Shown: piece after piece, positions 1 through 11,447 of the stretch
How positions within the stretch are numbered: the stretch's first letter is position 1
Layout: each line of letters opens with the position of its first letter
Assembly: GCF_016808095.1 (NCBI RefSeq)
Contig: NC_068974.1
Span: 32,596,825 to 32,660,824 of the forward strand
DNA length: 64,000 nt
Origin: Vigna angularis
Taxonomy: Eukaryota; Streptophyta; Magnoliopsida; Fabales; Fabaceae
Direction of reading: 5' to 3'
The notes under the pieces: generated by a model
The model's database searches: none
The model's input: only the letters and a program-made list of their open reading frames with translations
What the model was told of the DNA's origin: nothing
Translations under genes and position numbers: made by a program

Positions 1-240
1 TTGATAATGTGAGTAGTTGATGGATGTAACTCCGTGACCCTTGGGGAGAGGTTACATGGTCGTGAGAATAGTAGAAGGTCTTAGTTTAGATACTTTCAGT
101 ATGGCCTAAGATGTAACATTGTGTGTATGGTAGGGTGAAACCCATTAGTAATGGCTCTGCAAAGCCGTAGAAGCTACCACAAGTGCACGACCCACCACAA
201 CTCGACATTCATACTAAATCCGGATAGTATAATCTAGGTC
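1..240. repeat. Probable retroelement-derived fragment
   Basis: This block is clearly less AT-rich than the sequence after about 245. It holds phrases typical of plant LTR regions, such as a run of short complementary words around 150-215. No LTR ends, primer site or coding frame can be seen, so it could be the end of an element lying outside the window. The call rests on composition and general look only. Confidence 0.25.
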
Positions 241-1872
241 TTGACATATTTAAAATGTGTAGATTGTTTTATAATAAATATGATTCATGTGTAAAATATT
301 ATTATATATTATGATTTGTTTTATATCACTAACTTACCCTTCTTTTTTTCTTTATTTATTTACGCACTAAATTAACATTATAAAAGAACTAGAAGATTAA
401 ACACATTATACTAAATAATTATAAACACGATAATATATATTTTTTTACAAACATAAAGTTAAGGATTGCTAAACATAACGAAAGATTTATAGATATGTTT
501 TTGTCAAGTTTTTTCTTCGATAGAATTTCTTTATATAGATGTGAAAAAGAAATAATCATTACATATCATTTTCAGAATCATTGACACAAAAAGAAATTCT
601 TATCACATTAAATATTCTTCGTATAATATTAATCACACATCTCTTGTATGAAAAACACTTTAATGCACTTTAATTGCGTGTTATCTATCTCTAGAAATTG
701 CACTTAAAGCTTTAAAACCACGATGAGAAAAAAATAATCTCAGAGCAATTATACAGTTAAAGTTGTGTTATGTGTCTTAACTTTCTCACGTTTTAACTTA
801 AGAAAATATCCATCCAAGTTAGGAATACATCAATTTCATCCTATTTGTAGTTATTCAAAATTCAATCAAACTTCTACCCTTTTTTCTAATATTTTTCCTT
901 TTACACTCTTATCCAACCCATCTTTAACACAACAAATAGACTTTTATAAACAGCTCTTGACAAGACTTGGAAAAGCTAAAATTGTCCGAGGACACTTTTT
1001 GAATTGAGAGACATGAAAAAAAAAAGCGATAAAAATAAAAATAAATTAATTTTATTTACATAAATAAAAAAAGAAAGAAAATGGAACATTATCCTTATTT
1101 AAACATGAAAAATAGTGAAGCAAATGAATAAAATATATATATTATTTATGTTATAAAAATTATTTTCTTAAAACTAAGAGAAATATCCTTAGGATTATAT
1201 GGACAATAATTTGGTAAGTCTAAAATGCTCTTCCTTCTCATTCCTCTTTGAAAATAAATAGAGAAATGTTGGTACTTTTAACTTAATCCCATGTTTTTTA
1301 AACACAGTGTAGTTAATATTATTTAGCCTATGTGTTTTGATGGATTGTTTCTTGTTTGTTTCTTGTCTTTGAGTCAATCATTTGCTTTTTTTTTTTATTC
1401 ACTCTTTGAAACTATTTTAATACCCGCCATGTTTGAACTCATCAACCTTCGTATGAAAAATAGTTATGTTATCACATTATTTCGAAAACAAAAAAAAAAT
1501 TAACAATAATGATAAATACTAAACAAAAATACCCCTAAGGAAAATGACGTTAATTTAATACTTTAGGCACCAAATTATTCTTTGAAAATGATATTTATTT
1601 ATTTTATTACATATATTTATTTTGGAAATGTATAGTTAAGAGTATGTATTAATTAAGGAATATAAATGATATTAATTATTAACTAAAGTATCTTATTTAC
1701 TAATACAAGAAAGTTCTTATAGTATTCGTTATGTGTAGTTTCTATTTTTTTAATTTCTCAACTTGTGCTCCTATCGAAAGACACATAACAACAACATTCT
1801 TCTAAAAAAATGAAATCAATTTAATCCTTTAATCAATCAGTGAAAGCTAAAGTCAACTGTGTTCATTAATCT

Positions 1873-1936
<64 letters not shown>

Positions 1937-3146
1937 AAATTATTTTGATGCTACTTTTGAAACTGATGGTGGAACTAATTAAATTAATTTTAATGTTAAC
2001 GGCTTTGAAGAATTAAGTTAACATCAATTATTATAATATAAAAACTGAATAGATTGTTTTCTGTGTTAAATTTACGATGTAAGCACTCCAAGCCTCTAAG
2101 TTGTTACATTTTTTTTGTATTGATATTTTACATTTTAATTAATTATTTCACTGAATTATATAAATTAATAGAGTAAACAACTTTTATGACAACCACTAAT
2201 GTTTTATTGCTATGTTAGCCAAAATTTAAAATTCTATACTTTTATAATAATTATTAAAGTATAACATAATAAGTAATCAATCATGTAAAAAACTTATCAT
2301 GACTAAACTATTGAGTAATCCCGATCCTAAAACATATATAACTACTGTTTCTATACAAATATTTTTATTATCTATCAAAGCAACCAATTTCAGAGATTTA
2401 AGTTGTATCCACTTTATATAAAGTTATAGATTTTAGACCTAAATATAATTTAGTATAAGAAAGACGAATGAGTTTTGATTTTTTATCCTTTTATAATTTT
2501 TTCTTATTTCACTTTTGATTACTAGACAATTATGAATTGTTATTTTTATAATCTTAGTATTATATATGATATTAATTAACTATTTATATGTTGAAAACAA
2601 AAGTGGACACTTACTAGTGCTATTATAATATAATGCAAATTGGAAAAATCCACAAATAAAAACAAAAGATAATTATTAAAATTTTGAATGGATAAAAGAT
2701 TATAATAAAGACTAAAAACTGATTTCAAATTTTATAAGAATAAAAAAGTAAAAAATAAATATAATATATATATATATAAACCAGCACTAAAACTATTTAA
2801 ACCTTAACATTGGTTATTGTATAAAAAAGGCATTTTTTAACTGTCATAATTTTTGTGATCATATGTACATTTATAAAACAACAGTTATAGATTACGTGTA
2901 CGTTGATTCAAATAATCAAATTATGTATAAATTGAATGGTAGATGATTATGTAACAATAATGAATTTAGGGAGATGTTAGAAACACGTTTTCAAGCTCAT
3001 TCTTTTTTAAACTTATATTTTTAGTAATTAAAACATTAAAATTTAATAATGATTATTACTTTGAATAAATTTTAATGAATGAAATATTATGTAAACTAAC
3101 ATGTTGATTTTAGTGATACTGTGAAGGGAGACATAAATTAATTAGG
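241..3146. other. AT-rich intergenic sequence
   Basis: I see no gene here. The frames open at 765-1007 and 1195-1377 have no recognisable domain, and their composition matches the AT-rich surroundings. The stretch includes a (TA)n tract at 1879-1934. Confidence 0.7.
1879..1934. repeat. (TA)n microsatellite, 56 bp
   Basis: An uninterrupted TA dinucleotide run, probably length-variable between individuals. Confidence 0.95.
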
Positions 3147-3321
3147 ATAATAATACTTTGATAATATTTTTTTTATAACATTATTTATATGTCATTTTGT
3201 TATTGATCGAAAATTACTTCACAATTAATAATTATAAACATTAATATGATAAAATGACACTGTAGACTAATCAGAGAATGGTATGTATATAATGTTAAAA
3301 TATTGTCAAAGTATTATTATT
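3147..3321. mobile_element. MITE-like element with terminal inverted repeats
   Basis: The left end ATAATAATACTTTGATAATA and the right end (TATTGTCAAAGTATTATTAT at 3301-3320) are inverted copies of each other with about one mismatch. They enclose about 175 bp of non-coding AT-rich DNA. Further in, ATAACATT on the left is matched by AATGTT on the right. No transposase is present, so this would be a non-autonomous DNA transposon. The target duplication is not clear, so the superfamily is left open. Confidence 0.6.
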
Positions 3322-4410
3322 CAATTAATTAATTAACAGTGAAAGAGTGAAAAGAAAAAAAGAGAAAAGAAAGTAATATTGTAATTTGTTGGCGGCAGGT
3401 TGGGTTGAGAACGAGGGTTTGGTGAGGAAGATGAAAGGGTTGTGTGTGTAGTGTGGTAGGTGAGGGATGTGCTTTGCTATTCATCATTAGTTGTATGATT
3501 TGTGGCTCATAATCATTGTAGCATAAGTAAATCTACACCTCCTCCTTAATTACTAATATATTATAATATATTTCCATTTGCTTTTAAAAACTATTTAATT
3601 GAATTCGAGTTTTTTTTAGAAAATACATTATTTTATGAGTTATTTATTTTTTAAACATATGCATTTATTTTTAAATTAAATAATAAAGATTAAAACCATA
3701 CTGAATAAGAGTGTTTGCTAATTGAATATCCAGCCCACTTTGGATTGAAATTTTACTTTTATATATATATATAAATAGAATGTAATGAAACTCACTTTTT
3801 GTGTGAATTGGTTTGAGTTAAATTAATTGAATTAAAATTTTAATTTTTTTATATTGAAAATTATAATTTTTAAGTATTGAACTAATTAAAAACTATAATA
3901 TAATTACATTGAGTTTGGTTGACTTGTTAAATAATACAATTAGAACATAATAAATTTAACCAAACAAATTTAAAATAATAAGAATATTTTATAAGAAAAC
4001 ATACTTGACTTAAATTATAAATATAATATAATTACATTGAGTTTGGTTGAATTGTTAAATAATTGAAACCATTAACATATTATGTGTAACTATCCAAAAC
4101 ATGTTACTTTTAAATAATAATATTAGTACAGAACTATAAATCTTATATATTACGTATTCACATTCTTTCAAAAAATTTAAATATTTTTTTTAAATCCTAA
4201 CATTTCTTATTAACAATGAAATATTGCCGAAGATATGATCACATAATTGCATATTTGTGTCCATTTCGGTTTATAATAACATTATAAGTATGTTGTTGAT
4301 TTTCGCTACTATTTATGAAATATCTACTTCATATATATAAACATACATATACCATCAACAATGGTAAAAATCAACACCATAGGGGTAATCAATTGACATT
4401 GTATCAATAT
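3322..4410. other. AT-rich intergenic sequence
   Basis: No gene is visible. A short unit resembling TATAATTACATTGAGTTTGG occurs at about 3897 and again at about 4023, with similar following sequence. This is a local duplication of about 125 bp offset. Confidence 0.6.
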
Positions 4411-4933
4411 TGTTACTATGGGCTCAGGCTACTGTTCGGTCTCTACCATTCGGTCTCGACTATGGGCTTGCACGCTACTGTTCGGTCTATACCGTTCGGT
4501 CTCGGCCAGCTTCTCATCTGTTCGGTCTCGACAACTATTAAGCAGATGTAACGCATAATGACTGTTATAATGAATGTCGTTAAACAATTAAGGTTTGCAT
4601 TAATGATCATTAAGAGGTAAAACAATGCGTCAAATTCCTTTAAACTCTATAAATAAGGGTTTGGGTTTGAGGTAAGGACAGATTCAACTTATACTATAAT
4701 ACGCCCTATTTACATCCTATTAGGACTTCAATATTTAAGTGGAACAAACAGTTCATAAAACCGCTCCTAACTTGAGTGTCGGAGTGCCTTTTGCAGGTAC
4801 CTCCCCTCTTTTACAAAGAGGGTGACCGAGCGTCCAATACTGAAGGTGACCGATCGGTACAAACTGGAAGCAGACAAGTGGAGCGCACCAGTCGAAGGTT
4901 AGTGTCTCGGTATCACAAATCCCTACCGAAACA
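4411..4933 (+). repeat. 5' LTR of the gag-only element
   Basis: 523 bp, bounded by TG and CA. The first 120 bp hold five copies of a degenerate word ACCGTTCGGTCT. A TATA box (TATAAATA, 4648-4655) marks the likely promoter. The block ACTTGAGTGTCGGAGTG at 4770-4786 is shared with the other LTR elements in the window. It matches the 3' LTR at 7203-7713 apart from scattered substitutions and an extra stretch near 4480-4495. Confidence 0.93.
4648..4655 (+). promoter_or_regulatory. LTR TATA box
   Basis: TATAAATA sits in the middle of the 5' LTR and is preserved at the matching place in the 3' LTR. It is the only good TATA box in the LTR. Confidence 0.6.
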
Positions 4934-4936
4934 TTT

Positions 4937-4954
4937 TGGCGCCCACCGTGGGGC
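4937..4954 (+). promoter_or_regulatory. Primer binding site, tRNA-Lys type
   Basis: TGGCGCCCACCGTGGGGC lies three bases after the LTR. It is the complement of the 3' end of plant cytosolic tRNA-Lys(CUU) including CCA, as I know that tRNA. The same site occurs at 40501-40518 and, inverted, at 59547-59564. Confidence 0.85.
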
Positions 4955-4977
4955 CGAGAGCAAGCTGAAGACACCCA

Positions 4978-6267
4978 ATGGTGACCACAAGGAATATGGA
5001 GGAGCAGAGCACCAGAGATTTAATAAGAGAGCTGCAAGCCCAGATTGAGGCTCAGGCGCAGACTATACAGGCGCATGCGCAGCAAGAGATGCGGCGGAGG
5101 CATGAGGAGGAGATGAGGGCGTTAAGAGCCGAACGGGAACCTCCCGAGCAGTCCGCCTCGAATCGAGAGAATGCTAATGAGGCAAGCCATAATCACGCCA
5201 ACCCGAACGGTCGGGCTAGGAGGGAACCAACACCCCTGCAGACCGCTCGGCCTACCAGTTTATTGCCCTTCACGGCAACCATCATGCAAACACCAATGCC
5301 AGAAAAGACTCCCCCCATATTGGATAAGTATGATGGTTCGGCGGATCCAGATAATCACTTAAGGACGTTCGGTAATGCAATGGCATTTTATACGGACAGC
5401 CACCCGATCATGTGCAGAGCCTTCTCGTTGTCACTTAAGGAAGAGGCATTGGAATGGTATAACACTCTTCCTCCGAACACAGTGGATTGCTTCGCTACTG
5501 TGGAAAACCTCTTTAGGAGACAATATGCATCCAATCGGAAGCAGGAGGTAACACCAACGGATTTGGTAAATACTAAGCAGGAGAAAAGAGAAACGTTGAA
5601 GGATTTTATGAAGAGGTATATTGAAATCGCACGACGGGTTAGAGAGATAGATCAATCTTTTATTATCAATAATCTGCCTTCGTGTATGAGACCAGGATAT
5701 TTTGCGGAAAAATTGTATGCACGACCGCCAAAAACTATGGAGGAGCTCCAAGAGCGAGCAACTGAGTTCATCCGTATGGAGGAAATGCGATTGTCTCAGA
5801 GGAAAAGACAGCAAGAGTCTGATGTGGGCAGAAGAAGAAAGGACGGCAAACGACCGTTCGACAACAGCGATAAGAGTAGGGAGTTTCCCCGTCCATTCAA
5901 GGTTCACCATTATACAACCCTCAATGCACCTAGGGCAAAGGTTCTCGAAGAAGCCCTTAGTGTAGAACTTATCACACCCCAGAGGAAACCATCTCCAAGA
6001 AACGCAGATGAAAGGAAGAGTTGCCGGTACCATCAAAACCATGGACATACTACAGAAGACTGCATCACGTTAAAAAATGAAATAGAAAATCTTATTCGGG
6101 CGGGACATCTACGAAGGTTTATAAAGGAAGCAAGATACGGCCTCCCTAAGGAAGGATATTCGCGAAGAAGCCCCGAGCGGGCAATTAGGAAAGACGAGCG
6201 AGGGCGGGGCTATAGTCACAGTCCCAATCGTCATCGGGAACGCTCGCTTCGTGGAGTTATCAACTGA
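4978..6267 (+). CDS. gag: GAG protein of Ty3/Gypsy element, 429 aa, intact
   Basis: The protein would form the virus-like particle that packages element RNA in the cytoplasm. The N-terminus (about residues 8-45) is rich in Q, A, E and R and likely a coiled coil. The central part (about 95-270) has the plant retrotransposon gag pattern, with DKYDGSADPDNHL, AFSLSLKEEALEWYNTLP and LKDFMKRY. A zinc-knuckle-like motif near residues 348-361 reads CRYHQNHGHTTEDC, the form seen in Tat-lineage gag proteins. The tail is basic and rich in R, S and P. The frame has no break over 1290 nt. It starts 24 nt after the primer site with ATGGTGACC; earlier starts in this frame are not available. It ends within the element with no pol behind it. 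An intact gag in an element without pol suggests selection for self-packaging, which is inference. Confidence 0.92.
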   Translation: MVTTRNMEEQSTRDLIRELQAQIEAQAQTIQAHAQQEMRRRHEEEMRALRAEREPPEQSASNRENANEASHNHANPNGRARREPTPLQTARPTSLLPFTATIMQTPMPEKTPPILDKYDGSADPDNHLRTFGNAMAFYTDSHPIMCRAFSLSLKEEALEWYNTLPPNTVDCFATVENLFRRQYASNRKQEVTPTDLVNTKQEKRETLKDFMKRYIEIARRVREIDQSFIINNLPSCMRPGYFAEKLYARPPKTMEELQERATEFIRMEEMRLSQRKRQQESDVGRRRKDGKRPFDNSDKSREFPRPFKVHHYTTLNAPRAKVLEEALSVELITPQRKPSPRNADERKSCRYHQNHGHTTEDCITLKNEIENLIRAGHLRRFIKEARYGLPKEGYSRRSPERAIRKDERGRGYSHSPNRHRERSLRGVIN

Positions 6268-6451
6268 AGAGAAGCATCCACAATTCTACTACTGTCATGT
6301 TTAAATTCGGTTTCATTTGATTCATGCTTTTGTTATTAACTTTCGCTCTTATTATGGAATAAATAAAGTCCAGTTTAGGCCAACCAATCGCTCCCAAAGT
6401 TGCTAAACAAAATCATATTCAATGAAAGTCTCTCAAAGAGCTAGAAGATTA

Positions 6452-6960
6452 AGACCGAGCGGTAAATCCGCTCGGCCAAGAGATAAACCCCTTGTCAAAA
6501 TTGAAGATTTGAAGACCGAGCGGTAAATCCCACTCGGCGAAGAGGTAAATTCCTCTATAAAGATTTGAAGACCGAGCGGTAAATCCCACTCGGCGAAGAG
6601 GTAAATTCCTCTATAAATATTTGAAGACCGAACGGTAAATCCCGCTCGGCCAAGAGGTAAACCCCTTGTCAAAATTGAAGATTTGAAGACCGAGCGGTAA
6701 ATCCCACTCGGCGAAGAGGTAAATTCCTCTATAAAGATTTGAAGACCGAGCGGTAAATCCCACTCGGCGAAGAGGTAAATTCCTCTATAAAGATTCGAAG
6801 ACCGAGCAGTTAATCCCACTCGGTGAAGAGGTAACAGGATACTGCAAATCACAACCGAGAGGTAAATCCCTCTCGTCAAAGTTGAGAACAAAGACCAAGC
6901 GGTAAATCCCACTCGGCCGAGAGATAAAACCCTCGTCAAGGACGAAGCCAAAGATCGGGA
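6452..6960 (+). repeat. 56-bp tandem array in the element's 3' UTR
   Basis: Eight to nine units of about 56 bp (for example starts at 6514 and 6570). Each unit holds two inverted repeats: arms CCGAG and CTCGG around CGGTAAATCCCA, and arms AGAGG and CCTCT around TAAATT. It lies between gag and the polypurine tract, the known hypervariable 3' UTR position in plant Ty3/Gypsy elements. Confidence 0.88.
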
Positions 6961-7190
6961 AGAAAATCCCTCTCAATCGAACGATTTTCACTCTCATCAA
7001 TCAGGAAGTTCTGATAACAAGGACTGTCGAGCGTGCGGCCGAATTCAATCCATGAAACTGTTCGGCACAAATAGGATATAACGACTTGAAGCACAAAGAG
7101 CAAACTCCTTAATACAACGAGAACAACCTCCCTCAAACTCATAAGTCCTATAGTTAACCGTTCTACTAAAGCCGAACGATTAACTCAGAC

Positions 7191-7202
7191 TTAGGGGGCT
7201 TA
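7191..7202 (+). promoter_or_regulatory. Polypurine tract
   Basis: TTAGGGGGCTTA directly precedes the 3' LTR. It is the expected plus-strand primer for reverse transcription. The inverted form TAAGCCCCCC is used by the element at 36061-38959. Confidence 0.75.
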
Positions 7203-7713
7203 TGTTACTATGGGCTCGCAGGCTACCATTCGGTCTCTACCGTTCGGTCTCGACTATGGGCTCGCAGGCTACCGTTCGGTCTCGGCCAGCTTCTCATATG
7301 TTCGGTCTCGACAACTATTAAGTAGATGTAACGCACAATGAATGTTATAATGACTGTCGTTAAACAATTAAGGTTTGCATTAATGATCATTAAGAGGTAA
7401 GTTAATGCGTCAGATTCCTTTAAACTTTATAAATAAGGGTTTGGGTTTGAGGTAAGGACAGATTCAACTTATACTATAATATGCCCTATTTACATCCTAT
7501 TAGGACTTCAATATTTAACTGGAACAAACAGTTCATAAAACCGCTCCTAACTTGAGCGTCAGAGTGCCTTTTGCAGGTTCCTCCCCTCTTTTACAAAGAG
7601 GGTGACCGAGCGGCCAATATTGAAGATGACCGATCGGTACAAACTGGAAGTAGAAAAGTGGAGCGCACCAGTCGAAGGTTAGTGTCTCGGTCTCACAAAT
7701 CCCTACCGAAACA
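7203..7713 (+). repeat. 3' LTR of the gag-only element
   Basis: 511 bp, TG...CA, colinear with 4411-4933. It keeps the TATA box and the ACTTGAGCGTC(A/G)GAGTG block (7550-7566). It is followed directly by the AATAT target duplication. Confidence 0.93.
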
Positions 7714-7718
7714 AATAT

Positions 7719-10560
7719 ATATAACTCTATTATCATCAACTTAATTTAAGTCATTATTATCATATCAATCAACTTATAACAAATATTAATCATTCAACTC
7801 ATGCTTTAACACTAAACACAAACAAACCTACATGACTTTGGTTTTGGAGACATTCAACAAATATTAATCATTCAAATCACTTTCCAAACAATATACTAGT
7901 TTTGTAACATCCTAAAAATATAGCTATAAACTATACTTAAGGGTCCTTACATTACAATAAAATAGAACAGTTACAGAAAATAAAGCTAACTTACATTTAT
8001 CCTAAAATAACCATAAATTAAAAACTTTAGAGAAAATTATACTAATACAAATCACAAAAGTAGATCGCTCGGTCATACAAGAGGTGTATCAACCGAACAG
8101 TCCTACAACAGTGTATTACACCGAACGATCCTATACTAAAAGCAAAAACAAATACAAGACCGAACGGTCTTACTCTTAGCGGAAAACCCTTCTCTCCTGC
8201 CAACGCATGCTCCAGAATATCTTCTGCACACTCTACTCACACTCAAAGGGTAATCATTGCAAGGACAAGGAAGACCGAACGGACAACATGACAAGATAGG
8301 AAAATAAGGGTAAGCTAGTGTAATTTAATTAATTATGTAAACATTCATTTCATACAAACACATAAAATAATCATACTTATACAGAAATTACACCAACATA
8401 TTATAATCGACCACTTTCACTTTGACTGTCCAGACTGTATGAATTATGTAGCTACGATGTTCTTGCACTCGTGGAAAGGTAATCTGGAAAACCATCACAA
8501 TTACCATAGCTGGAAACCCAAGCCGCCACACGAGGTTAGCCCTTCATCCCTCATTGTAGCTGGAAACCCAAGTCTACACATGAGTTTAGTCCGATAGCTG
8601 GAACCCCAAGCTATACGCAACCAAGCCTCCTGCTATTCTCATTACATGCGCCACCATTCTCTACTTGAGACTCGGTGACCATTAGAATGTCAGGATGAAC
8701 GACAACTTAGTCTGACCATATTCATACTTTACAATCCCATAATCATTTCTGAGATATTCCTCCTTGGAACACTCTTTCATATCCATATAATACAAATCAC
8801 ATAATACTTATTCATATCCATAATATTCCATTCATATCACATTTTAAATACTATACTTCATTAACAACATATTTCCTCATCCATAACACCTTTAAATAAC
8901 TTCAAACCGAACATTAAAACAACATCATCATTGAGCACAACTAACTTGAAAATATCAACACTTATCATGAACAAAACTTGACGGTAGAACCCCTCCTATC
9001 TGCGAACATGACCGTACGGGATATTGTTTCCCTATGGTGAACTTGACTGAACGAAATATTATGAAAAAGTGAAACTCAAGCATGAGCCGAACGTCTTTTA
9101 AGCTAGACATCAGAACAACCACATTCTAAATCTAAAACAGAACACTTGAATCTTATACCGAACCCTTATGTTTTAAAACGAATACCAATGCCTTAGACCG
9201 ATCTCTATTGGCTTAGGTCGAACGCTATAACGAAGCTAAACACTTTAGTTGAACCAAAATACTTATTGTGAGACATAACGTTTTCTCGTTATTCATAAGC
9301 TATAACCAAACGATATTTAATAGACATAACCCAAAAGAATCGACTGAATACTATAGAACATCTATAATTAGACATAACCAAATACTAAAGCCCATAACCA
9401 AAATCTAAGAGCTTAGACCAAATACTACAAGCTTAGTCCGAACCCTCTAAGTTTCAATTTCAATTACATAATTTGGTAATATGATGAGACCGAGTGCTTA
9501 GTGCATCATCGAGCATTACTGAAACCGAGTGTTGGCATCTGGCCGAGCATTACCGAGACCGAGTGCTGGCATCTGGCCGAGCACTACCGAGACTAAGAGT
9601 TGGCATCTGGCCGAGCACTACCAAGACCGAGCAGTCACTAACAGTTACAGTATATGAAAGATCGAACGCTATATTAAATTAAAAATCAACACTAGACCGA
9701 GCGGTCATTAACTGAGAATCTACAATAGCATAACTCAGTTAAGACCGAGCACTAGAGAAAAGCCTAACAGTCAATTAAAGACCTTCAGCAAACTACAAAA
9801 TTCTGTAGAATAACTGCAGAATTATGATCACCGCCAAACCTTACCAATTTCACTCGGCCACTGAACCATAATCATACAGAAACTACAAACCTCATCAACA
9901 TAGCATATAATAGTCCACACCCAAAATCACCGAACATCAAACAATTAAATTTCACATACATGCAACATCATCAAACAACAATTTCATATATCAAAACTAA
10001 GTAATTAAATTAGCTAGCTTCCCTTACCTCTTAATCGGACCGAACAGCTTCAACAACTACAGACTCGATCACCACCAGAAATTCCTATGAACGCCTACAG
10101 TTCACCGATTGGTGAGAAAAGACCACTCAATGGGCCAAAAATGGAGTTAGAAAAGGGAGAAGAATGTTGAAGAACACATGCAACCAATAGGCTATGGTGC
10201 GTGTGACAAAAAACATCCATTCTAAGAAGAAAATGAACTTACCAACTCTAAGCTTGATTTTGATCGGTGGAAAACAATGATCTTGACTCCTAGTTTGCTT
10301 AAACAGTGGCTGGTTGAAGAAAAGAATGAAAGGGGATAAAAAATTTCTAGAGAGAAGGAGGAGAAAAAGGTAGTGGCTTGAGTTTTAGAGAGATGCATAT
10401 TTCTGAGAAAATGAGATGAGCTGTAGTTTGGAAAATTTTATAAAATGTTAAATCTCTTTTAGTTGAGACATTTGTCCCTTTCTTCCAGGTGTCATTTTCA
10501 GGGGTTTGACAAGTTTTGCTTAATTTATTTTACAAATGAAAAATGTTCATTTTTTGTTGA
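7719..10560. repeat. Retroelement-derived sequence, unresolved
   Basis: No open frame of note. From 7915 (TGTAACATCCTAAAAA, a typical plant LTR start) to about 10500 the sequence looks like a long LTR or LTR fragment. It repeats phrases such as AGCTGGAAACCCAAG (about 8510, 8560 and 8597) and has many ACCGAACGG words, the same word found in the LTRs of the neighbouring elements. A matching second LTR was not found, and the right end may lie beyond the nested 15-kb insertion. Confidence 0.45.
9503..9640. repeat. Short tandem repeat, about 34-bp unit
   Basis: Four imperfect units based on GAGCA(T/C)TACCGAGACCGAG followed by TGGCATCTGGCC. It lies within the older retroelement-derived block. Confidence 0.75.
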
Positions 10561-10599
10561 AGTATTTCATATGTAAAATTGAGATGGAATGAAGTTATT

Positions 10600-10848
10600 A
10601 ATACCGCAAATAATACAAATAATTACAATAATATTAATAAATAAATAAAAATGAGGTTAAGAATATCTCACTTAAATAAATAAATATAAATAAAAATGGG
10701 ATTATAACACCTCACTAAATAAATAAAAAATAAGAAGAATAGATAAATAAAAATGTGATTATAAACATTTCACTAATAAAATAATAATAATAAATAAATG
10801 AGAATGAGATTATAAACACCTCACGAATAAAATAAAAATAATAACAAT
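10600..10848. repeat. AT-rich minisatellite, left part
   Basis: Units of roughly 60-70 bp built from CACCTCAC(TAATAAAATAA), runs of AATAAATAAATAAAAATGAG and ATTATAAACA. The same units resume at 25858 after the 15-kb element, so the array was split by that insertion. Confidence 0.8.
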
Positions 10849-11447
10849 TGTCGCAACCGGAATCGCGACGGGACGACTATCCAATAAAAGAAACATATTG
10901 AAAAGAGATTTTGGAGTCGCCACCATAGTTTATTCTGGAAAACTACGAAAAAACCATAAAATGATAAGGCATGGTCAAAATGAACCAGATTCTTGGTTCG
11001 GGAGTCGGTTACGTGTAGGGAAGGTATTAGCACCCTACAACGCCTGCCTTAAGGCAGTACCTTTAACTAAATGCGCGAATGTGGATGTGGTTTTCAAAGT
11101 GTTTATCATTCCCTTGAAATAAAACTCTAAAGAAAAAAACAATATTTTTTAGCTTTTTGGGCCCGACAAGGATTGACCTTGCTCCTACGTATTCTCATGC
11201 AGAATGAGAAATCAGGGTTCCGTAGTTCATTTGAAATTGTTTGAGAAATTTGCTTGAAGAAAAATGATTTTGGATTTTTGGGGAAATGAACCTGACAAGG
11301 ACTGGCCTTGCTCCTACGTATCTCCACTTTTAATGGAGAATCAAGGATCACGTAGTTCTGGCTCAGGTTCTTTGGATGAGAATTTTGTTATTTTTTTGGC
11401 TTTTGAATATGTTGTATTTTTTTGGTATTTTAATATAATATTTAGAT

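Larger units (their letters stand above)
4411..7713 (+). mobile_element. Complete gag-only LTR retrotransposon (TR-GAG type, Ty3/Gypsy)
   Basis: The element is 3303 bp and begins TGTTACTATG and ends ACCGAAACA. It is flanked by perfect 5-bp target duplications AATAT (4406-4410 and 7714-7718). In order it has a 5' LTR, a tRNA-Lys primer site, an intact gag, a tandem-repeat 3' UTR, a polypurine tract and a 3' LTR. Protease, reverse transcriptase, RNase H and integrase are all absent, with no obvious relic of them. The size and content match the plant class called TR-GAG (small terminal-repeat retrotransposons that encode only GAG). Movement would need pol supplied by a partner element. The LTRs differ at about twenty positions plus a short insertion, so it is not a very recent insertion. 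Confidence 0.9.

Noticed and set aside
5431..6048. 205-codon minus-strand frame
   Set aside because: It is the shadow of the gag gene on the other strand.
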